The notes beneath the pieces were generated by a model, which searched no databases, was not told the DNA's origin, and saw only the letters and a list, made by a program, of their open reading frames with translations. Below, one piece after another: positions 35,132-46,590 of a DNA stretch of 64,000 nucleotides. The stretch spans positions 2,356,001-2,420,000 of the forward strand of contig NC_088308.1 in the NCBI RefSeq assembly GCF_910592395.1, in the 5' to 3' direction. Within the stretch, counting starts at the first letter, position 1, and every line of letters starts with the position of its first letter. This DNA is from Lineus longissimus (Eukaryota > Nemertea > Pilidiophora > Heteronemertea > Lineidae). Position numbers and translations under genes: made by a program.

Positions 35132-38100
35132 ATGGCATCTGCAGCTGCTAGTGCCTCAGCATCCACCAGCTTTTCTCCTCCCAGTTCCCCCCAAGTTGCG
35201 ACAAATAAAGCCTACGATTATCTGTTGAAGTTCCTGCTAGTCGGTGATAGTGATGTAGGAAAGGAAGAGATTTTAGGAGGTCTCGAGGATGGGGCCTCCG
35301 AGTCACCGTATGGCTACTCGATGAACTGTGGTAGGTATCCGATGACACGTCCTTTAGTTATGCTGTCTGTTTTGGTGTACACCATTGTGGCACGTGACAT
35401 CCATGAGAAAATTACCAGTGGTCCCATTAAATGTCACATTACACCACCACACAGCGTGTAGTGTAGACTGTAATGTGACATTTAATGTGATCACTGGTCT
35501 GTCATCTTCTCGATGATGTACCACAATGGTGTACACCGCTAGTGTGTGAAATGCAGTAAAAAGTAACTTTATTGACGAAAATGTGCCCATAGTACAATGT
35601 AGATTACTTTAAGGAGGTGGGAATCTGACCCAAGTGTATTAACGTGCAAGCCTACAAGATGACTCGTACGTGGAAACATACATTTACATCGTACCCTGGT
35701 ACATTGTACTTGGACTTGTCTGTCCCATGCCCCTGGTGCACTGTTCACGCACAGTCACAGTGTGAGATATACAAAATATTTCTGTGTCTCATTGACTGAT
35801 GTTATTACATGTATGGATTTGTGGCGACCCATTGTGTCATAATTGCACTACCTCAACACTCCATGAACAAGTTTATTGTTGTTGAAACCATCATTAGCAC
35901 ATTATTGTATGAGTTTCAGGAATGACTCAATCATTTCAAACTACCACTGAAGGTGTTGAAAGTACTATAATGTACTTTAACAAAGTGGTCTCAAGTGCAA
36001 AATTATTCACAAATTAATACTTATTGTCTGAGATGTGCTTAGTGTTTGTTTATGATAGTACATGTATACAGTTTTCTTTATGGGGACACTGTTGGATATC
36101 CAACTACATGTATATACTATAAAGGTTCTAAATGATACAAAAAGGTGATGATAATGATGGTGTCTAATTGAAGATGATGACAATGGTAATGATAAAGTCA
36201 CCATGCCACTGCCATCCTTTAAAAGTTGGTGAATTCCTTGAATGAATCTTGTTATATGTAAATTGCTTTGCAGGTGGACTATAAAACATTTTTCCTGCCA
36301 TGTTTCTCACTTCTTTCATGTGCAGTTGGTGAACTATCCTACACATGTATTCTGACACGCAAGAAACTCGAATGCTGGTTGAAATTTTCTATCTACCTGT
36401 AGCAATACTAGGAATGTTCTTCATCACATCCTGAAGAGCCAGTCACTGTACTATCAACCACTATGTTTGTTTGAAATATTTTGCTAAGGAAATGATCTTT
36501 TTGTAATGATCTATTTGCAATGGGTCCTGGATACTGGCCCTGAATTCCATTCAATATCAAATACTCATGATTTTCTAACGTTCTTTATAAAAAAAGGTTC
36601 AGATAAAGAACGTTACCAGGTACTTAGTCTACTCTTAGCAGTACCTTACAGATCAGCAATCTCACCTCGCGAATGAAGGATGATGAGGCCTCGGGGATCA
36701 GTGGCCTTGTGGTAAGAGCACTGGGCTCATAGCAGGATGTCGTGGGTACGACTCTCAGGATTACCGCCGCTTCATCTATGTATCCTTTGGGAAGCCGCAA
36801 GGCACTAACCCTTCTTGCTTCTTTTTTTAGGTATTGACTATAAAACTACGACCATACTTTTGGATGGAAAACGAGTCAAACTCCAACTCTGGTAAGTACT
36901 TCACAACCTGTCTACACACAAGTCATTTGTTGGTCCAACAGGCCTGTTTGTCTAAGTGAAGCTAATGATTGGTAGAGTAGCCAATTGAAATTGCTAGAAG
37001 GTGCAGTGAGAACTCTTCAGGGCTCATATGTAGTCAGAATACTGACTAAATTTTCACAAAGGTGGCGCTTGACTGTCTTCATCTTATGTTGACATGCTCA
37101 ATTCCTCACCCTACTTCACGATTGTCTCTTGTATAACATGGCATAAAGTCTTGTGGGAATTTCTCCCCTTTCAACAGTTCCCTGCCTGCTGTTGTCACTG
37201 GATACCCCACCAGTGCATTAAATGACCAGATCAATACAATGATGAGTCAGTTTCCTTTGTTACTGATGAATAAGTTACGTAATCGCGTAATGAATTTGCA
37301 TTAACTGATTTGGTACACTAATTACCAGTTACATGAAAGATGTGCTGTGACTGTGACTCGTGTGGTTGGATGCTGATTATTTCTGATATCATGCAACTCC
37401 AAGAACTGTACTGTGTCTGCTGACATTTTCAGATGTATCTTGAACTATCCTCGACAGTCTCTATACCATTCCCTTAATAGTCTGGTTGTAATTTCTCCAT
37501 GCTTTTGACAATTGCTTTGAAGTCGCTGCACATACATACCAATACATTGATCCTCTATCAGAATTCAGATGAGTCACCTTCTGCTGTTATCTGGAGTGAT
37601 CTGAAGGATGGCTAATCGAAAACAGTTTGTAAACACAGATTTGCATGGATGCAAACGTCATCATTGACTCTTCATGCAAGAGAGGTTATCAGTGATGCAG
37701 GAAACCAGTTTGAGCCTGGGGATATAATCGTACTTAAGTCTGTGGTCGAGGGAATTAAATTGGAAGCTCCATCAACTGACAGAATTGGAATTTTGTGGTA
37801 TCTGGCTGGATTTGTCCTTCCTCCTACTATTATTGATTAGCGGTCATATCATCATCCATGCATCCAGTAAAGTGGAGGTTGTTAGTCATAGTTCAGAACC
37901 AATCCAGAATGCGGTTTATTGTATACCGGGTATAAGACTACAAGTCGTTACTTTTGTTTTATGGGACAATTGACGGGGTAAAGGGAAGGAAGATTTTGTA
38001 GATGACATTCGGTCTTTGTCATTTGTCTGTTTCATTTACTGACTGATGCAACAACTGAAGCGATGATGGTTGCCTGACTTGCAGTTTCATTAATCGATAT

Positions 38101-39883
38101 GTTGGAGCTATTCACAATATTAGGATTACTCGAGTCCCATTTCATTGATATCGAGTTGTACAATGTACACGGTCATATTCATAGTAAATTGATCGATTAC
38201 GGGAAACCATCAATCAATTCTGAAACAAATCATGATGAACACATCCTGATAGTGATATGTGTGGACAGGACATTAATCAATGTATCAATCACTCACATTG
38301 ATCACTTGATGATGTAGTCATGCAATGAGCAGAATGAAACTTGTCATGATTACAAGAGCTGTAATTAATGTTGAAACAGTTTTGTGCATATGATCGCATG
38401 ATCTGTCCTGTTGCTGTCATTCTGAAAGATTACCTAGGGCAGACTCTTAAAGACTGTTCCTGACACGATGATTGATGTGACAGTGCTTGGGAATGTGGGA
38501 AAGGGCTTTCCGAGTACTATTCTACCAGCCTGTTGGGCTTCTGTGCTAAAAAGAGGCTGCAATGTACATCAGCCCTCTCAGTCTCAACTTGGAGGGAAAA
38601 TGCCATGTTTTACTAGACCCTCTACTGTCATTCGCGAATTCCATATTGAAATATCAGTCCAGGTCACCAGCACACAATCATTGTGACAAGTCAATCACCC
38701 CATCTCCCGTATGAGAACTAATAAAGCATTTTAACTTCATCCTATTACATGTATTAAGTGAGTTAGGGACATCATTGCTGTGTATAACATGTATTATTAA
38801 GCCAGTTCTTGTCATTTTAGGGATACGTCTGGTCAGGGTAGATTCTGCACAATCTTCCGGTCGTACTCGCGAGGGGCACAAGGTATCTTGTTGGTTTATG
38901 ACATCACGAATAAATGGTCATTCGATGGTATTGACAGATGGATTAAGGAGATTGATGAGGTAAGACTTGAACTGGCTGATATTCTGCTTAGGCTTGAGTG
39001 ATCATACATGTATGCTGTGTGCCGGTTTGGCACAAAATATTTGGTAAGAGGTGTGGCCTAATAATGATAATAAATTAAGCAGTTGAAGTACAATGTAAAG
39101 TAACAAGTCCAAGATCACCATCAAGCCAGCTTACCATAATACCAACGTCATTCTATGTATCTAAATTTCAAATTATATGTTTCAGCATGCACCTGGAGTG
39201 CCCAAGATACTGGTTGGTAACCGGCTCCACCTGGCATTTAAGCGGCAAGTTAGCGAGATGTCAGCAGAAACCTATGCCAACAAGAATGATATGGCCTTCT
39301 TTGAGGTCAGCCCACTATGTGACTTTAATGTTATTGAGTCGTTTGCTGAGTTATCTCGGTTAGCGTTGAAGAGGAACGGACTCAGTCGGGCCTGGGGTCC
39401 AAATAAAGGTAAGTTGAAATGCAGCCATAGTCAGGACCATTGGGGCTCTGCAGCACCGTGATGGAAACGGCATGGATGAAGATGTACTGGAAAGAGAAAG
39501 ATATGTCTCTGCTCTTACATGCATAAGTAATTTGAGTTAACTGCCATCTTAGATTCGGGTACAGACACTCTTCAGATTGGACAAAAGCCAAAGCTTCAGT
39601 ATTCTTGCTTCCAATTCATTTTTCCTTTTCATCATTTGTAGTACTCAGCCTGCAGGAGATCTGTTGCCATACAATCGTGAACCGCACCACAATCTACGGC
39701 ATTGAACAGCTGCCATTACCGACTTCGGTCAAATCATATCTAAAGTCTTACTCAATGACGAACAAAACACGAGCGAGGATGCAGAGTTTCATGCATCGGG
39801 ACAAACACAAGAAGACAACAAAAATCATGAATCCGAACGACTCCCCTCCAATGAACTGTCGAAAGAGCTGCTTGCTAAGCTAG
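35132..39883 (+). CDS. RAB40: RAB40 small GTPase with SOCS box
   Basis: Five exons: 35132-35330, 36831-36891, 38821-38959, 39186-39408, 39642-39883 (TAG 39881-39883). They total 864 nt or 287 residues; human RAB40C has 281. Start ATG 35132; an in-frame TTG upstream is not used. A Ser/Ala/Pro-rich N-terminal extension of about 25 residues precedes [18 protein letters not shown]. Rab40 hallmarks are [21 protein letters not shown] instead of DTAGQE (88-95), [13 protein letters not shown] and [11 protein letters not shown]. The SOCS box starts VLSLQEICC at 208, with Cul5-box LPLP at 231-234, and the protein ends in CLLS, a possible prenylation box. RAB40 acts as substrate receptor of a Cullin-5 ubiquitin ligase. 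The P-loop Ser/Thr after GK is Glu45. Confidence 0.96.
35375..35536. repeat. hairpin element (MITE-like) in RAB40 intron 1
   Basis: Ends GTGTACACCATTGTGG (35375-35390) and CCACAATGGTGTACAC (35521-35536) are exact reverse complements. Inner parts also pair, for example TTAAATGTCACATTACA with TGTAATGTGACATTTAA. The 162-bp structure starts 45 bp after the exon-1 donor. Confidence 0.7.
36690..36811 (+). repeat. tRNA-derived SINE in RAB40 intron 1
   Basis: A-box-like TGGCCTTGTGG at 36702-36712 and B-box-like GGGTACGACTC at 36744-36754 at normal pol III spacing. They are followed by a conserved-looking tail CCTTTGGGAAGCCGCAAGGC reminiscent of tails of several invertebrate SINEs. It ends about 20 bp before the acceptor of RAB40 exon 2. 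Not a functional tRNA: no complete cloverleaf. Confidence 0.55.
36892..38820 (+). other. RAB40 intron 2
   Basis: 1.9 kb of AT-rich intronic sequence. The short open frames at 37649-37973 and 38099-38686 lack splice support or recognisable products. Confidence 0.5.
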
Positions 39884-42800
39884 CAGTGTAGTATTATCAA
39901 GTATTGGAGGGTTGGGGTTTGGTGGGATTTGTCTTTATCTCAAGTGTGCTGGAATGGTCAGTCAATTTCCTGTTACCCTGTACTAGGTAACTGAGTGTTC
40001 AGACAACTCAGGGGTGTCCTTTAAAATCATGGGTTTTCTTGCTGTAGACCCTGTAAAAATCCTTTTAAGAGGAATTTGGAATTTGAAATTTTGTTCGTAA
40101 TAACTTTAAAACTGAATCTTGAAATTTTTTTCAAATGGGTGAACAGTTGTTGAAAGGCAGGGCTACAGAAAATGTCACTGGGTGAAATATTTTACAAGTT
40201 CAGGAGGTTTGAATCGTTAACTGTTGGATGCTCTTGCCTGCCTTAGCTAAAGCTTATCACTGCCACGGGATGAGGCTGGAATCTTCGATAGTCGATAGCT
40301 GTAAATGATGTTAGATTATTATTAGCGGGCAGCTCTTTTGGATCACTGACCTATTGTTATGTAATTCATATATAGCGTTTTCTCCAGAGGGGGACAGGGA
40401 TGGGAAGAGGGGCAGGGAGATGGGGGACATGTCCTCTCCAATTATTCAAATTCAATGGATGTCACTCTTTACTTTGAATTTCTTTTTCCCCCTCTGATTC
40501 AACCCTGATAGAAACTCTGAGATGTCATGTAGATTCAGTTGGTCACTGTGTATTGAGTTTGTATATAATATAAACCAGTCTAGGTGTAGTATTTACCCCA
40601 AGATATCACAGCTACAGTGAGACAGCCGTACATATACCTGTAATGGGGTCAAGCTGTGATTGTATTCAGTATGATGTCATGTGGGATTTGAAATGTTTTA
40701 TACCACCGTACTTGAACAGGGCAGAGACAAAGCTAAATAAGGTAAAGTATTTATTTATGAGACATATTCTTATAATTATTATAATAAGCTATCACTATTA
40801 CTACTTGTCAATCTATGATACATGTGTGATTGTGAATCATGTGGAGAAAAAGGAGTGTCACATGTTCCTCAACATCTAGGCAAATTCTGGTGGATCTACA
40901 TGTACATGTATAAAAAACTTAGGTGTATGAATATTTCACCAGTTTTCAATGAATATGATCAATACAGATTTAGGAGGTAAGCAATAAGTTTAAATTTTAT
41001 ATCTTTTTATATATGTAGTGGAAACATGTAATTTTATCATCTAGTGGTGTGTTTTCTATCAGTTTTGAGTTGGTTATTATGGTTTTTCGATTCTCATTCT
41101 GAAGTATATAGGACTAAGGAAAAGAATCGGCATACTTATTTGGTCACAAGACATTTCTCTGTGAGCTTGCATTGATAGGGTTGTATCATAGTCTTATGGA
41201 CATATTTCTCTTTTGACCTTTGCCCCGAGAGCCAGTACTTCATTGGAGAGCCAATCATGTGCCTTCTAGTGTTATGATGTCTCCTCACAATTTCCATAAA
41301 ATATAATCTTATAACTTCAATATCTTAAACCTATCATTTCCTTTGACTTGAAGTTAGTTTCAAGTCTTAGTTGGTTAGACTATCTGTGCATTGATATTTC
41401 AGCCTTTGATCAGAAACATCAGGTTTCGGTCCGTTTGAAATTGGTAACAACTCGACCATCAATATGATTAAGAAGTATTATTGTGCTTGTGTCTACTTAT
41501 GTGTGTAATTATAGGCTTGGCTCAATGATGTTATTCCTATCTCTCAAAGACAATTACGGTCATTGTCTTATTTGCTTTTGTCTGCTATCGTAAAGCTTTA
41601 GTTGACGGGTTATTATGGATGCTGATACCTTATTGCTTTGAGGACTGTGTCTTCTGAGTGCCTGATTTACGATTTGCTTGAAATCAAAGCATGCTTTGTT
41701 GAGGGCTGAGTCCATCTGTGAAACTTAATATGTTGTTCAATTTGACAAATGTTTCTGATAATGAATCTCCAATGTAAGTCAAGTGTTTGTAACCTAGTCA
41801 GGGTGGGATTGGGGATTGAACTCGCTGTAAAAATGCTTTGCGTACCAAATGAAAAGAATTCACACTTCTAAGCATTACAACCATTGCTATAAGGTTCTCT
41901 TCAACGCCATCGAACATTTCTAATAGGGCTCTTTTGCACAGATATATAGCAGGGCAACATTTTCTCACGGTCCACCCATCACTCAGCTATTGGGCCTAAA
42001 TGAAGCAGAAATGATCGTGTTTAAGATTGGTCTGTGTCCCCTTATCATCTCGTGACTTTTGCCTGTTTGAATTTGTGTGCAATCATTTGGATGCTGAGAG
42101 CACTGGAGTGGTGAATATCATCAAAAATTGATGAGAAAGTTCACTTAGCAAGTTGTATGGTCATGATCTTTACTCACCCACCGTGATGCATGACATGAAA
42201 ATCAAACCACCGGTACTACCATTCGTTTTCTTAAGTCATGAAAATCAAACCACCGGTACTACCATTCGTTTTCTTAAGTCATGAAAATCAAACCACCGGT
42301 ACTACCATTCGTTTTCTTAAGTCATGAAAATCAAACCACCGGTACTACCATTCGTTTTCTTAAGTGGGGAAAATCTAGGCAGAAACTAGTGTTGTAAAGA
42401 GACTACTTTGTCAATTTCATCTTTGTTGTGAAAATCCAGGCGGAAAATCGTCTCAGTTCGGCTTGGGGCTGTCATGTGTGAAGTCGAACCAGCTTGCATA
42501 GAAACCGCCAAATCTGCGTATCATTGTTGACGGATAAAGTGGCAGTATTTTACAGCAAGTCGTAGCCATCCTTAAATAGATTTTTTTCACCGCGACATAA
42601 TATACAAAAGGCGAAGCAGAATGAAAGCTACTGGTTATGAGGATGGCGGTTGTGGACTACACTTCTATTTGCACAGGCAAGAGGCTGATTCAGTCTCTAC
42701 TCTATTCATGTTTAGTTGTAACAATGAGAAGAAATTTGAAATGTGAGCCACGTTTTTTGTTGAGCATGAAACTATCAAAATACTATATGTATATATGGTC

Positions 42801-43990
42801 TGCATTTTTAAATGTTGATCTATAAGATCAAAGGTCACATGTCTTACAAATGTGCTGTTTCTGTAGAAATAAGCAGCGTATTTATATCACCTATCTTAAG
42901 TTATTTTTGATACATGTATGTCTTTAACTTGAGTCAAGATGGTCATAAGATATTTGATAGGCTTTGCATAGCATTCATTCAACAATTGTTGGTTTGTGTC
43001 AGCCTGTTGTGACAAGGACGTTTCAACCCTCTTTTGCTGTTGAGGGGGTGGTACAAAAGAAGGATAGCAAAAGTCACTTAGAATTAATGTTGCATGTAGT
43101 TTCAGTAATAAGGCAGTGTTGATAAATTTCATGTTTCTTGTATCATATAGCTGGATAAGCACTCTCTCATGCTGAATTCAGGACCATTTTTGGAATTACA
43201 TGTATTACTCTGCGAATTATTTATAGTTCCTACTGAGGTAGTTTTGATGATCTTGTATGAAAGAACAATGGAAATAAAGAGTTTTCCTCCTATCCTTTTC
43301 TATTTTCGAAAAACATGAAATTTGTTACTTGGCCTAATCCAATGATTGGTCAACTTTAATGAACTGTGGTACTAATCGTGACCAACTGTCTTATTCATGT
43401 ATATTGGTGCTATATATGAGATTCTACTCCAAATTGGTATCAACTTCTGTACAGTGTATGATAGTATGTTTGTAAATAAGTAGGTGTCATATTTTATGTT
43501 TAAAGTTGTCACAATAGGTGTATAAGTACTGTGTTGTCGTGTGGTGTTCGTTGTGGTTTGCCTTCAAGTTGACCGTTTGTGTGAACATCTATGCCGGACA
43601 CATCTTGGAATCTGCAATAAATTGACACCATATTGGAGGTATGTCTCCCCAAACACCACCAGGTGGAGCTTAAATGAAGGCCCAATCTGAGGCGGCTGCC
43701 GAGGTTTTGGGCGAAATGATCGATCCACCCTAGCGGTGTCCTGTTAGACAAGCAAGACTGCCAGTGAGTGACAGAATGTATGACACACATTGATACTTGC
43801 ATAAATACTTTAAAAAGTGGTGCATCTAGTTTTGTCTTGAATCCAATTATTTATGCCAGTAGTTGAGTAGAAATACAAGTATTGTCAGTTGGGCTACTGC
43901 TCAAATGAAGGGTGAGGACAGGGAGAGTTCACTTCATATACCTTATAAAAAGGTGTATCTTTAGGAATCAAAAACAAGTTGTGTCCTTCA
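39884..43990 (+). other. RAB40 3' UTR and downstream sequence
   Basis: No recognised gene. Candidate poly(A) signal AATAAA at 43274-43279 would give a 3.4 kb 3' UTR; earlier cleavage cannot be excluded. Contains the 43-bp tandem repeat at 42194-42364. Confidence 0.4.
42194..42364. repeat. 43-bp tandem repeat, four near-identical copies
   Basis: Unit begins CATGAAAATCAAACCACCGG and ends TTCGTTTTCTTAAG. Copies run 42194-42235 (lacking the first T), 42236-42278, 42279-42321 and 42322-42364, with no internal differences seen. The identity suggests a recent expansion or an assembly effect. Confidence 0.9.
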
Positions 43991-43997
43991 TTTTCAG

Positions 43998-44488
43998 CTT
44001 TTACAGATGTTTTCTGGCTTGACTTGGCAAGAAGGATCTGGAAAACTACCATCCTGAGGTACAGGTTTTTGATACTCCTACCTCGTTTGAAATATCGAGA
44101 GGCGGAGTATGTTAAAGCTCACTGGTTATGTCAGGATGGAAAACTACAGGTAACATTACTCTTGTAAGAGAAGCTTGTGAATTTCAGTTCATGCGATGAC
44201 CAGTAGATGGAGGTTGGGTAGTTATTGAATACGTTCTGATTATTGTCAACGCCCGCCTTGCTCTCTTGCTCAGTCGACGAGTTGTGTAAATAGTCTGTAC
44301 ATATTGAAGTCGCCGCTGGGTGTAGTGTTACATGTTCACATGTAATTTAAAGCTTAAAGTGAATAAAAAACAAAATATGATATAATGTGTTTATTTTTTG
44401 TCCCGGTTTAAAGTGGATTTCATGGGTATCTTTCTCCTTGTAGATTCCTGGGGCTGTCCACTTCGTCACCCTGTTCATACTGCTGTGA
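43998..44488 (+). other. possible unassigned exon pair
   Basis: An open segment 43998-44149 is bounded by ATTTTCAG and GTAACA. In the frame FTDVFWLDLARRIW to KAHWLCQDGKLQ it joins in phase to 44444-44488 (after CTCCTTGTAG; IPGAVHFVTLFILL, stop TGA). The first segment starts in the phase left by RAB40 exon 4, so it could be an alternative RAB40 end lacking the SOCS box, part of another gene, or chance. No family was recognised. Confidence 0.2.
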
Positions 44489-46590
44489 AGGACAAGGCTG
44501 GTCCACTGCATCTCGAGTATATCTTCTTGCGTCTGGGGCCAGATTGTTTTCACAACCAACTTCGCAATCTAAATGTGCAAGGTTTTAAGTTAATGTCATG
44601 CTTCAAATTTCGAGCGAGCAGGAAACTACAAATCGCGGCATCTATTAGCTTTACAAAGCCACCAGCATAAGCACACTGGTTCATCAAATTGAATACAGTG
44701 GATGGAACCTGTCTTAGCAGGACACCCCCTCACACCAATTTTAATTGGCAACTTTTAAAAATTTGATCTCTGTAAACTCTTGACAGCATTTAGTCAGCCC
44801 ACGGATGTCCTTAACAGGTACGTACTTGTATACTCGTTATGGGCGACAATAGACATGGCCGACTCTGTTTAATAGCAGATTAGAGAGGTGAAAGGACCAC
44901 ATGCCAATTAGTGCCTTTCACCCCTTGACAAAGAATTCCGGCGAGTCTATTGTGGCTAAATGAGTACTGGGTACCTATTCAGCTGACGAAATGAGCTGGC
45001 ATTTCGTGACCGGTCGACGTCTGGTGTATTCCGTTCGATGAACCAGTAACGCGATCAGTCAATACTTGGAATAATATCGACATACCAATGTGTGCGTCTC
45101 CATTCACTAAAAGGCTTTACAGCAACTGCAAATATTCTAGGTCTCCGCAACAAAATGAGGTCGACGAATGCTGAAGGCTTGATCGGTTTCCAAATGGTAC
45201 TAAAAGCGGAATTCATACTCCGACGCGACCATCGGCGTCCGCGTTTTGTGTAACTGCTATACCCTTCCCAATCACAGGGCTGCTCTCAAAAATACACGGT
45301 CATTGCTTGTGGTAAAATGACTTTATTTGAGTCAGAGTTAGTACATGAATATATACAACATAGTTTTTTCATATGCTTGATATACACAGCTACACGTACA
45401 GTTGTTACACTCGGTACATTATCATCTACAACCTCTTGCTAGAATCACAGCCGCAAGCGACACCAACATGACATACATGTGTAATTTTATAGGACATGTG
45501 AGTTAATGAAACTAATAAAATTAAATAAACAGAAACGTGTTGCTGCAATCACTTAATGCAAGCTTAATTTTATAAGAACGTGCGTCAAAACCTATACCAT
45601 GAGCAGATTGGTCCCATTAACTTTAAACTGATTTGGAAACAAAATGATGGTGTTAAGTTGAACCAACTTAACCAGTGTGGTCTCCTCCTAAGTTCAGTTA
45701 AGTTCGTTGGTCCAAGCTCCGTGGGCAATGGGAGCCACAGCCTGTTTGGTAGATGTCACATCAGAGCATTCCTCAGTGCCCATGATGAGCTATAAACTTA
45801 TCTGCTATTAGATTTGTCAAGCGGTAAGCTTTCCAAGTGGGTATGACAACCGCTCTGCTTCTTGGTACTTCAGTTCACTCGAGCAACTGTAACTTTATCA
45901 AAGCAAAAAAGCCGACTACTTTGCCCTGGGTATATAGGCAAACTTGGAAAATGATCACGAGACCGCTGTTTCGCCATAAGCCTGAAACCATTCTATACTG
46001 TTGTCCATGCATTAAAAAGGACACATCCACACTAATTCTTATAACTTACCATCAGTTGTGAATTGCTGATTATTGATACAAAAACTTCCGCTCTAGAAAT
46101 ACAAACATTTATACAGGTTCATACATTGTTAATTCTCTGAGCTGTTCACCAAAACCAGGAGGAAATAATTTACGCCAAGTATAAATGGATGGATGTTTCA
46201 TTAAAGTGCTTCAATGCAACGTCTTACTATAAGTATATACACGTATGCACGTATACATTAGATGGAATTTAAAAAAACCTGCCCTAAATGGACGGGTATG
46301 CATCACTGGATTAGGAAATGCCCTTCCCCCAAGCGAACCCATGTCCCTCAAGGATCTGCGTCCCTTTGGTTTTGTTTAACTTATCTGCCTCGTACATATT
46401 GGCGAGTGCAGGAGATAGTGGGCATCCTTGTCAGACTCCGACTGCTGTAGTCCTGACAAAGGCCAGTGAATAAACCTCACTCATTACGCTCGAATTAATC
46501 TCACCCCCAGCGTCCATTTTCATACATGCATCGTGGGCAGTTCTGCAGAATAAGCCAGAAGAAACTTCGGGGAGTTTAGTTCGCACTGTT
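44489..46590 (-). other. intergenic and probable 3' UTR of the GPCR at 46591
   Basis: AATAAA on the minus strand at 45327-45322 (context CAAATAAAGTC) is a good poly(A) signal, predicting a 1.3 kb 3' UTR for the GPCR. Between 44706 and 44822 lies a weak inverted repeat (ACCTGTCTTAGCAGGACAC and GATGTCCTTAACAGGTA). No gene recognised. Confidence 0.4.
45322..45327 (-). terminator. poly(A) signal, GPCR at 46591
   Basis: AATAAA on the minus strand in the context CAAATAAAGTC, 1.26 kb after the stop codon. Confidence 0.4.

Noticed and set aside
36690-36775. possible tRNA gene
   Set aside because: A and B box-like elements are present, but acceptor and anticodon stems cannot be closed; better explained as a SINE head.
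42181-42364. CRISPR-like array
   Set aside because: The 43-bp units are contiguous without unique spacers and the host is an animal, so it is a minisatellite.
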